This document shows, piece by piece, positions 25,389-34,364 of a DNA stretch of 64,000 bases; the first letter of the stretch is position 1, and every line of letters begins with the position of its first letter. The stretch comes from Marinobacter sp. 2_MG-2023 (GTDB lineage: Bacteria > Pseudomonadota > Gammaproteobacteria > Pseudomonadales > Oleiphilaceae), in the NCBI RefSeq assembly GCF_030546935.1, contig NZ_JAUOPH010000002.1, forward strand, positions 62,001 to 126,000, in the 5' to 3' direction. Both the position numbers and the translations under genes were made by a program. The notes under the pieces were generated by a model. The model had not been told where the DNA came from and did no database searches. It saw only the letters and a program-made list of their open reading frames with translations.

Positions 25389-28300
25389 ATGAGCACAACC
25401 ATTGCCATCGTTCTGAATGTTTCCGGAAAAGCCTGGGCCGAAGCGCCAGACGGAAGTCGCCGCCTACTCGAGGAAGGCGGAGCTTTAATGGCAGGCGAAC
25501 GACTGGTCACAGAAGACGATGCGAGAATCCTTCTGGACTTCGGTTATGGCAACTCTGCGATTGTCGAGGGTGGCACAAGCATTCTGGCAACAGCCGAAAT
25601 GGCGGGCAACTTTACTCCTGCGCGCGCAGACACAGGCATTGAGGAAGATAGCATTGCCCAGGCCCTGGCTTCCATTGAGCAAGCCCTCGGCGGCTCCCTT
25701 GAGGATGCGGAAGCCCCTGCAGCGGGTCTGGAAGGTGGCAGCTCCGGAGGCAGCAGCTCTGTTCGCCTTGCGCGCATCGTCGAGAGTATTGACCCGGCGC
25801 GCTTTGGTAGTGAGCTTTCGCCTTATGACTTCAGCCGTCAGTTTTCTGATGAAGGCAATGGAGCAAGTACAGACAGCGGACTCGATACGTCGACTGTTAA
25901 CACACCCATCCAGCCCGGCGACATTTCAATCGGCTCTGTCAGCGGTGGAACTACCGCTTCCCCAGCTTATGTTGTAAGTGGCTCAAGCAGCAATCTGGTA
26001 CCGTCCAGTCCTGTTCAAATCACGCTTACAGACCAGGATGGCAACACTGTCAGCCAGGAAATTCTAACCGGGCCTGACGGTTCGTTCACGGGGGTTTTGT
26101 CACCTCTGACGGGGCTGGTAGACGGACCATTAACGATTGAAGTCACAGCGACAGGACCAGACGGTGCGACGGTCTCTGACGCCGGTCAGGGCTCTCTGGA
26201 CCTGACTGCGGGCGTTTTGGAATTGAATATCGACGAAATCGACTACGCGACGCAGACCATCAGCCTGAATGGCATGACCACCGACATTGCACCAGGCGAA
26301 CCCGTTTACCTGACCATCACCGATAGCGACGGCACCCAAGTCACCACCACCGCCACTGTTGCGGCTGACGGCTCTTACACTGTTTCGGGCACGGATATTT
26401 CCAATCTGGTCGACGGTGCCCTGACCATCGAGGCGTCTGCCACGGATCGCAACGGCAACCCGGCTTCTGATACCGCAAGCGGTGCGCTGGATGCAACACC
26501 AGGCGATCTAAACCTCACTACCACCGTCGATGACGCCGCGGGCACCATCGACATTGCCGGCACCACTGATGATGTGGCGCCGGGTGACTCTGTCGCAATT
26601 ACCATTACCGACAGGAATGGCACTCAAACCGGCACCACCGCGACTGTTGCGGCTGACGGCTCTTACACTGTCTCGGACACAGACATTTCTGGGTTGGTGG
26701 ATGGGACTTTGACCATTGAGGCCTCCGCTACGGACCGCAATGGCAGCCCGCTTTCCGACACCACAACCGGCACGTTCGATGCAACTCAAGGCGACCTGAC
26801 GGTTGCCATTGAGGCCGTCGATAACGGCGCGCAGACTCTCAACCTGTCGGGCAACACCACCGACGTTGCCGAGAATGCACCGGTGACCATTACTATCACC
26901 GATTCCGCAGGCACCCCGATTTCCGTCACCACCACCGTGGACGCCAATGGCGATTACACGTTGGCGGACGTGGATATTTCTGGCCTGGCGGATGGAACTT
27001 TGACCGTAGAAGCCTCAGCCACCGATCGCAACGGCGACCCGCTGTCTGACACTGCTACCGGTACACTGGATGCACTCGCTGGCGACCTCGCAGTGGCCAT
27101 TGATGCTATCGACAATGGTGCTCAGACCCTCAACCTGTCAGGCACCACCGCCGATGTGGCACCGGAATCGGTGGTAAGCCTCACCGTTACCGATAGCGAC
27201 GGCAACCAGGCTACCACCACTGCCACCGTGGCCAATGACGGCTCCTATACTGTGACCGACATCGATATCTCGGGACTGGTTGACGGCGCGCTGACGATCG
27301 AAGCGTCAGCCACGGATCGTAACGGCAGTGCCGTTTCCGATACTGCAACCGGCACGTTCGATGCGACTCAAGGCGACCTGACAGTTGCCATTGAAGCCGT
27401 TGATAACGGCACGCAGACCATTAATCTCTCGGGTACCACCAGTGATGTTGCGCCTGATGACCTGGTTAACATCACCATTACCGATGTGGACGGCACCCAA
27501 GTTACCACCACCGCCATCGTTGCCGCTGACGGTTCTTACACTGTGACCGGTGCTGATATTTCGAGCCTGGTGGATGGGGCATTAATTGTCGATGCCTCCG
27601 CCACGGATCGTAACAGCAGTGCCGTTTCCGATACTGCAACCGGCACGCTCGATGCGACTCAAGGCGACCTGACGGTTGCCATTGAGGCCGTCGATAACGG
27701 CACGCAGACCATTAATCTGTCGGGTACCACCAGTGATGTTGCGCCTGATGACCTGGTCAGCATCACCATTACCGATGTGGACGGCAACCAAGTCACCACC
27801 ACAGCCATCGTCGCCGCTGATGGCTCCTACACCGTGACCGGTGCAGATATTTCGAGCCTGGTGGATGGGGCATTAACTGTTGATGCTTCCGCCACGGATC
27901 GTAACGGTAACCCGGTTTCCGATACTGCGAACGGCAGTCTGAATGCGCTTACCGGCAGCCTCGACATTACCTCTACGTCCGTCGACGACAATGCGGGCAC
28001 CATTGATATCGCTGGCACAACCGCTGACGTGGCCGAGAATGCATCGGTTGCCCTCACCATTACAGATGTAAATGGAACCCAAGTCACCACCACCGCCACT
28101 GTTGCGGCTGACGGCTCTTACACTGTCGCGGGCACGGACATTTCTGGTTTAGTGGACGGGAACTTGACCATTGAGGCCTCCGCTAAGGACCGCAATGGCA
28201 GCCCGGTTTCCGACACTGCAACCGGCATAGTTGATGCAATTCAAGGCGACCTGGCGGTGGCCATTGAGGCCGTCGATAACGCCGCCCAGACTCTCGACCT

Positions 28301-31300
28301 GTCAGGCACCACCAGTGATGTTGCGCCTGATGACTTGGTCAACGTCACCATTACCGATGTAGACGGCACGCAGGTGACCACCACGGCCATCGTCGCCGCT
28401 GACGGCTCTTACACCGTGACCGGTGCAGATATTTCCAGCCTGGTGGATGGAACTTTGACCATCGAGGCGGCTGCCACGGATCGCAACAGCAACCCGGTTT
28501 CCGATACTGCAACCGGCACGCTCGATGCAACTCAAGGCGACCTGACGGTTGCCATTGAGGCCGTCGATAACGGCGCACAGACTCTCGACTTGTCGGGCAC
28601 CACCAACGACGTGGCCGAGAATGCATCGGTTGCCCTCACCATTACAGATGTAAATGGAACCCAAGTCACCACCACCGCCACTGTTGCCGCTGACGGCTCT
28701 TACACTGTCTCGGATACGGACATTTCTGGGTTGGTGGATGGGACTTTGACCATTGAGGCCTCAGCTACGGACCGCAATGACAGCCTGGTTTCCGACACCA
28801 CAACCGGCACACTCGATGCAACTCAAGGCGACCTGACAGTTGCCATTGATGCCGTCGATAACGGCGCGCAGACCATTAACCTGTCGGGCACCACTACCGA
28901 TGTGGCGCCGGGAACGGAAGTGAACGTCACCATCACCGACAGCGACGGCACCCAAGTCGGTACCACCGCGACCGTCGCCGCTGACGGATCTTATTCTCTG
29001 AACGGCGTAGATGTATCAGGGTTAAATGACGGCGCGCTGAGCATTGACGTTGTCGCCACAGACCGAAATGGCAACCTGGTATCTGACACTGCAACAAGCA
29101 CACTGGATGCCACCGACGGTGCATTGACCGTCGCCGTCGACGCTATCGATAACAACGCTTCCACGATCGACTTGGCGGGTACCACTACTGACGTGGCGCC
29201 AGGTGAATCAGTAAACGTCACCATCATCGATGCGGATAACAACCAGGTCACCACCACAGCCACCATCGCCACTGACGGATCTTATACTGTGACTGGCATC
29301 GACATCTCGGGTTTGGTTGACGGCGCGCTGACCATCGATGCTGCCGCCACCGACCGTAATGGCGATCCGGTATATGGCACCGAAACCGGCACGCTTGATG
29401 CAACTCAAGGCGACCTGACAGTTGCCATTGATGCCGTCGATGACACCGCGGGCACGATCGATGTCGCCGGCACCACCACCGACGTCGCCGAGAATGCACC
29501 GGTGACCATCACTATCACCGACTCCGCAGGCACCCCAATTACCGTCACCACCACCGTGGACGCCAATGGCGATTACACGTTGGTGGACGTGGATGTTTCC
29601 AGCCTGGTGGATGGAACTTTGACCATCGAAGCGTCAGCCACGGACCGTAACGGCAGTGCCGTTTCCGATACTGCGAATGGAACTCTGGATGCCACCACCG
29701 GTGGCCTCGACATTAACTCTGCGTCCGTTAATGACTCCGCAGGCACCATTGATATCGGTGGTACAACCACCGATGTGGCTCCCAATGAGCTGGTTAACAT
29801 CACCATTACCGATGTGGACGGTACCCAAGTCACCACGACCGCCATCGTTGCCGCTGATGGCTCTTACACTGTCGCGGGCACGGACATTTCTGGTTTAGTG
29901 GACGGGAACTTAACCATTGAGGCCTCCGCTACGGACCGCAATGGCAGCCCGGTTTCCGACACCGCAACCGGCACGCTCGATGCAACTCAAGGCGACCTGA
30001 CGGTTGTCCTTGATGCCGTCGATAACGCCGCACAGACTCTCGACCTGTCAGGCACCACCACCGACGTGGCGCCAGGCGAACTTGTCTCGATCACCATCAC
30101 CGACGTTGATGGCACCCAAGTCAGCACCACCGCCACCATTGCCGCTGACGGCTCCTACACAGTGACCGGTGCAGATATTTCAACGCTGGTCGACGGTACG
30201 CTAACCGTCACTGCCACTGCGGACGATCGCAACGGCAAGCCGGTTTCCGATAGTGCAACCGATACTCTGGACGCCATAACTGGCGGCCTGGATATCACCG
30301 CCGCTACCGTTAATGACGATGCACAAACCATCGACCTGGCGGGTACCACTACCGATGTAGCCCCGGGAGCAGTGGTGAGTCTTACCATCACCGACAGCGA
30401 TGGCACCCAAGCCGGTGCCACCGCCACCGTCGGCGCCGACGGATCTTACTCGGTCACCGGCACCGACATTTCCGGCCTGGTCGACGGTGCTCTGACCATC
30501 GCGGCGTCTGCCACGGATCGCAACGACAACGCCGTTTCTGATACCGCAAGCGGTGCGCTGGATGCAACACAAGGCGGTCTAAACCTCACTACCACCACCG
30601 TCGATGACACCGCGGGCACGATCGATGTCGCCGGCACCACCACCGACGTAGCGCCCAACAATCTGGTCAGCATCACCATTACCGATGTAGACGGCACGCA
30701 GGTGACCACCACGGCCATCGTCGCCGCTGATGGCTCTTACACCGTGACCGGCACCGATATCACGGGTCTGGTTGACGGTGCGCTGACGGTCGAAGCATCA
30801 GCCACGGACCGTAACGGCAGTGCAGTTTCCGATACTGCGAATGGAACTTTGAATGCCACCACCGGTGGCCTCGACATTAACTCTGCGTCCGTTAATGACT
30901 CCGCAGGCACCATTGATATCGGTGGTACAACCACCGATGTGGCTCCCAATGAACTGGTTAACATCACCATTACCGATGTGGACGACACCCAAGTCACCAC
31001 GACCGCCGCCGTTGCCGCTGATGGCTCTTACACTGTCGCGGGCACGGACATTTCTGGTTTAGTGGACGGGAACTTGAGCATTGAGGCGTCTGCCGCGGAT
31101 CGCAACGGCAATGCCGTTTCGGACACCGCCGCCGGCACTCTCGATGCAACTCAAGGCGACCTGACGATTGCCCTAGATGCCGTCGACAACGCCGCACAGA
31201 CTCTCGACCTGTCAGGCACCACCACCGACGTGGCGCCAGGTGAACTTGTCGCGATCACCATTACGGATGTGGATGGTACTCAAGTCACAACGACCGCCGC

Positions 31301-34300
31301 TGTAGCCGCTGACGGTTCTTACACCGTGACCGGCGCGGATATTTCAACGCTGGCCGACGGAACGCTAACCGTCACTGCCACTGCGGACGATCGCAACGAC
31401 AATGCCGTTTCTGATACCGCAAGCGGTGCGCTGGACGCTCTTGCCGGTGATCTGACGGTTGCCATTGATGCCGTCGATAATGGTACGCAGACCATTAATC
31501 TCTCGGGCACCACCAGTGATGTTGCGACTGATGACTTGGTCAACATCACCATCACCGACGTTGATGGCACCCAAGTCAGCACCACCGCCACCATTGCCGC
31601 TGACGGCTCCTACACAGTGACCGGTGCAGATATTTCAAGCCTGGTGGATGGCCCACTAACCGTCTCGGCCGGCGCGACCGATCGCAACGGCAACGCGGTT
31701 TCCGACACAGCTAACGGCGCACTGGATGCATTGGCAGGTAGTCTGTCCGTGATAGTGGATTCCGTCGATAACAATGCTCAAACCATAAGCCTTTCGGGAG
31801 CAACCACGGACGTCGCCGTGGGCAGCAGTATTACCCTCACGATTACGGATGCCGGTGGCGTTTCCACCAGCGTAACTACAGCGGTAGATGCAAACGGCTC
31901 CTACTCGGTTACAGATATTGATACCTCTGGTCTGGCGGATGGCGCAATCACGGTTGTGGCCTCTGGAACCGATCGCAACGGACAAAACCTTTCCAATTCG
32001 ACCACCGGAACCTTGGAGACCAATGTCGCACCAGAAGCTGGCGATGACTCCTACAATACAAATGCGATCCAGGGGCTCTTTGGCGAATATTTTGCCTACG
32101 AGGTCGGGACGGACGGCAACAACCTCAGTAACCTTACACAAATCGATGCGTTTATTGCCGCAACGAGTGCCGATGCAACCTTTATAGGCACCTCCGTCAA
32201 CTATGACATAGGCCAATCGGGTGGAAATCTTGGCAGTGAAGGCAAGCTCCAGGATTTCCTGGGAGACGATGCGAGCTCATTGTCCAGCGACCCCGTCAAT
32301 AGCTCTGACGCGATCATCCGAATGAGCGGCGAGCTGGATCTTGCTGCAGGAATCTACCAGTTCAAGGTCCGTGCAGACGATGGCTACCGTATCCTTGTGA
32401 ATGGCGATGTCGTCATTGAAGCCGACAGGAATCAATCCCCGTCAACCCAAACGGGCGGGACATTCGAACTGACAGGCGAAGGCCCCCATACCGTCGAAAT
32501 CGTTTACTGGGATCAAGGTGGGCAAGCCGTGCTTGAGGTTGAGATTCGACCACAAGGTGGAACGTACGAGACTTTCGGCTCACAGCATGTGTCACATAAC
32601 GGCATTGATTCAGGGCTGATTGTTAACGAGAACCAGCCTCTCACTATCGAGTCATCAACGCTGCTAGAAAACGATATCGATGCCAATGGCGATTCGCTGA
32701 CCATTCAAAGTGTTCAGAACCCAGTGAACGGCAACGCCTCACTTGATGCCAACGGCAATATCGTATTCACCCCTGACGACTTCTTCACTGGTGAAGCAAC
32801 GTTCGATTACACGGTCAACGACGGCCAGGGAGCCACAGACACAGCGACTGTTACCGTAAATGTGCTTCCCGCCGCCGATTCCCCTGTGTTGTCGGTTTCC
32901 GACAGCACCAATCTGCAGGCCGGAGCTACTGTCATATCAACGGGAGCCGAGGATGTGGCGGTTGATCCAGCCGCATATGATTCAGGCGACGGCTTAAGTC
33001 TGGCTGCACTGGAAAGCGAACTGGGAGTGGAGACTGGGTACCTGAGCGGGCGGTTCAATCCGACGGGAGAAGGTGCAGACGATCCAGGTACCATTACCAT
33101 CGCAGATGGAAAGATCACAGAAACAACCCAAACTCTGAATACGGGTATGGAAATTACCTGGGGTTATTCCTTCGTAAACGGCGAGGACAATAAGAGCGAA
33201 GTAGAGAGTGGTTTCAACGATGTCGTTGCTCTAGTCGTAACGGCACCAGGTGGAGCAAAAGAAACTCTGCTTGTGGACTCATCGGAGAACAAATTCCCCA
33301 CCCAGTCTTCGACCGGATCCTTTGCCTACACGGCCGCTGAATCGGGTGCTTACCAGTTCCAGTGGCTGGTGCTGAATGGCGGGGACTCACAAAAAGATTC
33401 CTCACTGCAACTTGACGCTCCATCTCTGACGGTCCCCGGACTCAGTGGCACCTTTGGCGCCATAGTTCCACTCGATATCAATGCTGCACTGGCAGATCAG
33501 GACGGGTCAGAAAACTTGAGCATCCTGATAGGCGGCTTACCAACAGGTGCCGCGCTGACTGCAGGTACTCAAAATGCGGATGGAACCTGGAGCTTGAGCG
33601 CTAATGAGCTGGACAACCTGCAGTTACTGACAGAAAACGGCTTCAGCGGCGACATTACACTTGGCGTCACGGCGACTGCAACGGAGACCTCAACGGGTGA
33701 TCAACAGTCAGTGACCGAGTCCATGACGGTCACGGTTGCACAGACCAGCACGACCATCTCAGGAACCGAGCAGACAGATAACTTGCAGGGCAGTGCAGCA
33801 AACGAGCTGATCCGCGGCTACGACGGCGATGATGTTCTTGATGGCGGTGCAGGAAACGATTACCTGCTAGGCGGTGCCGGCAACGACATGCTGATCGGAG
33901 GCTCAGGCAACGACATGCTGATCGGGGGCTCAGGCGACGACATGCTGACCGGCGGCGTAGGTGCGGATGTGTTCCGTTGGGAGCTTGGCGACGAAAATGA
34001 CAGCAGCATGGCCAATGACGTTGTGACAGATTTTACGATTGATGCGCAAGATGGCTACACAGGGACTGGCCAGGGCGATCAACTCGAGCTCAGCGATCTT
34101 CTTCAAGATGCATCAGCTGAAACCATCACAGACTTCATGATGGCGAAGGAGGAAAACGGGGATACGGTTCTTTATCTCAATAAAGACGGTGCACTCAGCG
34201 ATAACGGTGACAATGCCCAACAGTCCATCACCTTGAGCGGCATTTCCATGGACGGCCAAAGCTCTGAGCAGTTCATCGACACAATGCTGAATAGTGGGCA

Positions 34301-34316
34301 CATCAAGATTGAGTAA
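25389..34316 (+). CDS. LapA-like giant RTX adhesin with N-terminal retention module
   Basis: 2975 residues. Residues 1-125 form a LapA-type retention module ending in a PAAG protease site (110-113), followed by a Gly/Ser linker. About twenty Ig-like repeats of 96-97 residues (about 275-2215) form the stalk. Then follow a PA14-like domain (about 2222-2400), a cadherin/tandem-95-type domain (about 2415-2495, ENDIDANGDSLTI), an unassigned beta domain (about 2500-2690), RTX nonapeptides (2810-2861) and a C-terminal T1SS signal. The model from P. fluorescens LapA is that the retention module plugs the TolC-like pore until LapG cuts it. The PA14-like domain near the exported tip suggests glycan binding (inference). 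All Lap partners lie within 10 kb. Confidence 0.95.
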   Translation: MSTTIAIVLNVSGKAWAEAPDGSRRLLEEGGALMAGERLVTEDDARILLDFGYGNSAIVEGGTSILATAEMAGNFTPARADTGIEEDSIAQALASIEQALGGSLEDAEAPAAGLEGGSSGGSSSVRLARIVESIDPARFGSELSPYDFSRQFSDEGNGASTDSGLDTSTVNTPIQPGDISIGSVSGGTTASPAYVVSGSSSNLVPSSPVQITLTDQDGNTVSQEILTGPDGSFTGVLSPLTGLVDGPLTIEVTATGPDGATVSDAGQGSLDLTAGVLELNIDEIDYATQTISLNGMTTDIAPGEPVYLTITDSDGTQVTTTATVAADGSYTVSGTDISNLVDGALTIEASATDRNGNPASDTASGALDATPGDLNLTTTVDDAAGTIDIAGTTDDVAPGDSVAITITDRNGTQTGTTATVAADGSYTVSDTDISGLVDGTLTIEASATDRNGSPLSDTTTGTFDATQGDLTVAIEAVDNGAQTLNLSGNTTDVAENAPVTITITDSAGTPISVTTTVDANGDYTLADVDISGLADGTLTVEASATDRNGDPLSDTATGTLDALAGDLAVAIDAIDNGAQTLNLSGTTADVAPESVVSLTVTDSDGNQATTTATVANDGSYTVTDIDISGLVDGALTIEASATDRNGSAVSDTATGTFDATQGDLTVAIEAVDNGTQTINLSGTTSDVAPDDLVNITITDVDGTQVTTTAIVAADGSYTVTGADISSLVDGALIVDASATDRNSSAVSDTATGTLDATQGDLTVAIEAVDNGTQTINLSGTTSDVAPDDLVSITITDVDGNQVTTTAIVAADGSYTVTGADISSLVDGALTVDASATDRNGNPVSDTANGSLNALTGSLDITSTSVDDNAGTIDIAGTTADVAENASVALTITDVNGTQVTTTATVAADGSYTVAGTDISGLVDGNLTIEASAKDRNGSPVSDTATGIVDAIQGDLAVAIEAVDNAAQTLDLSGTTSDVAPDDLVNVTITDVDGTQVTTTAIVAADGSYTVTGADISSLVDGTLTIEAAATDRNSNPVSDTATGTLDATQGDLTVAIEAVDNGAQTLDLSGTTNDVAENASVALTITDVNGTQVTTTATVAADGSYTVSDTDISGLVDGTLTIEASATDRNDSLVSDTTTGTLDATQGDLTVAIDAVDNGAQTINLSGTTTDVAPGTEVNVTITDSDGTQVGTTATVAADGSYSLNGVDVSGLNDGALSIDVVATDRNGNLVSDTATSTLDATDGALTVAVDAIDNNASTIDLAGTTTDVAPGESVNVTIIDADNNQVTTTATIATDGSYTVTGIDISGLVDGALTIDAAATDRNGDPVYGTETGTLDATQGDLTVAIDAVDDTAGTIDVAGTTTDVAENAPVTITITDSAGTPITVTTTVDANGDYTLVDVDVSSLVDGTLTIEASATDRNGSAVSDTANGTLDATTGGLDINSASVNDSAGTIDIGGTTTDVAPNELVNITITDVDGTQVTTTAIVAADGSYTVAGTDISGLVDGNLTIEASATDRNGSPVSDTATGTLDATQGDLTVVLDAVDNAAQTLDLSGTTTDVAPGELVSITITDVDGTQVSTTATIAADGSYTVTGADISTLVDGTLTVTATADDRNGKPVSDSATDTLDAITGGLDITAATVNDDAQTIDLAGTTTDVAPGAVVSLTITDSDGTQAGATATVGADGSYSVTGTDISGLVDGALTIAASATDRNDNAVSDTASGALDATQGGLNLTTTTVDDTAGTIDVAGTTTDVAPNNLVSITITDVDGTQVTTTAIVAADGSYTVTGTDITGLVDGALTVEASATDRNGSAVSDTANGTLNATTGGLDINSASVNDSAGTIDIGGTTTDVAPNELVNITITDVDDTQVTTTAAVAADGSYTVAGTDISGLVDGNLSIEASAADRNGNAVSDTAAGTLDATQGDLTIALDAVDNAAQTLDLSGTTTDVAPGELVAITITDVDGTQVTTTAAVAADGSYTVTGADISTLADGTLTVTATADDRNDNAVSDTASGALDALAGDLTVAIDAVDNGTQTINLSGTTSDVATDDLVNITITDVDGTQVSTTATIAADGSYTVTGADISSLVDGPLTVSAGATDRNGNAVSDTANGALDALAGSLSVIVDSVDNNAQTISLSGATTDVAVGSSITLTITDAGGVSTSVTTAVDANGSYSVTDIDTSGLADGAITVVASGTDRNGQNLSNSTTGTLETNVAPEAGDDSYNTNAIQGLFGEYFAYEVGTDGNNLSNLTQIDAFIAATSADATFIGTSVNYDIGQSGGNLGSEGKLQDFLGDDASSLSSDPVNSSDAIIRMSGELDLAAGIYQFKVRADDGYRILVNGDVVIEADRNQSPSTQTGGTFELTGEGPHTVEIVYWDQGGQAVLEVEIRPQGGTYETFGSQHVSHNGIDSGLIVNENQPLTIESSTLLENDIDANGDSLTIQSVQNPVNGNASLDANGNIVFTPDDFFTGEATFDYTVNDGQGATDTATVTVNVLPAADSPVLSVSDSTNLQAGATVISTGAEDVAVDPAAYDSGDGLSLAALESELGVETGYLSGRFNPTGEGADDPGTITIADGKITETTQTLNTGMEITWGYSFVNGEDNKSEVESGFNDVVALVVTAPGGAKETLLVDSSENKFPTQSSTGSFAYTAAESGAYQFQWLVLNGGDSQKDSSLQLDAPSLTVPGLSGTFGAIVPLDINAALADQDGSENLSILIGGLPTGAALTAGTQNADGTWSLSANELDNLQLLTENGFSGDITLGVTATATETSTGDQQSVTESMTVTVAQTSTTISGTEQTDNLQGSAANELIRGYDGDDVLDGGAGNDYLLGGAGNDMLIGGSGNDMLIGGSGDDMLTGGVGADVFRWELGDENDSSMANDVVTDFTIDAQDGYTGTGQGDQLELSDLLQDASAETITDFMMAKEENGDTVLYLNKDGALSDNGDNAQQSITLSGISMDGQSSEQFIDTMLNSGHIKIE
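25716..25727 (+). other. predicted LapG cleavage site (PAAG) in the adhesin
   Basis: Codons for Pro110-Ala111-Ala112-Gly113. Known LapG substrates are cut between the two Ala of a TAAG or PAAG motif about 110 residues from the N-terminus. Position and motif both fit, and the motif is followed by a flexible Gly/Ser stretch. Confidence 0.8.
26200..32030 (+). repeat. about twenty tandem 288-291-bp repeats in the adhesin stalk
   Basis: Units of 96-97 codons recur about 20 times, each with GTTTDVAP, VAADGSYTV, ISGLVDG, and EASATDRNG or close variants. Phase marks at 26439, 26727, 27018, 27309 and 27600 show the 288/291-bp spacing. Several units share long identical DNA stretches, so copy number may vary between strains and assemblies. 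Confidence 0.93.
33816..33974 (+). repeat. RTX calcium-binding nonapeptide repeats
   Basis: Encodes consecutive GGxGxDxLx units, for example GGAGNDYLL, GGAGNDMLI, GGSGNDMLI and GGSGDDMLT, ending in GADVFRW. In RTX proteins these fold on calcium binding outside the cell and drive type I export. Three consecutive units are nearly identical in DNA. Confidence 0.92.
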
Positions 34317-34332
34317 TTAAATGCGAAATAGT

Positions 34333-34363
34333 CACCGGGGCGGGCCAAAGCCTGGCCCCGGTG
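34333..34363. terminator. hairpin between adhesin and channel gene (bidirectional)
   Basis: A perfect 8-bp inverted repeat (CACCGGGG at 34333-34340, CCCCGGTG at 34356-34363) lies between two convergent genes. There is no strong T run, so termination efficiency is uncertain. Confidence 0.55.
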
Positions 34364-34364
34364 C

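Noticed and set aside
26200..32030. Regular repeats considered as a CRISPR array
   Set aside because: Units are about 290 bp, contiguous, in frame and encode Ig-like domains; there are no spacers.
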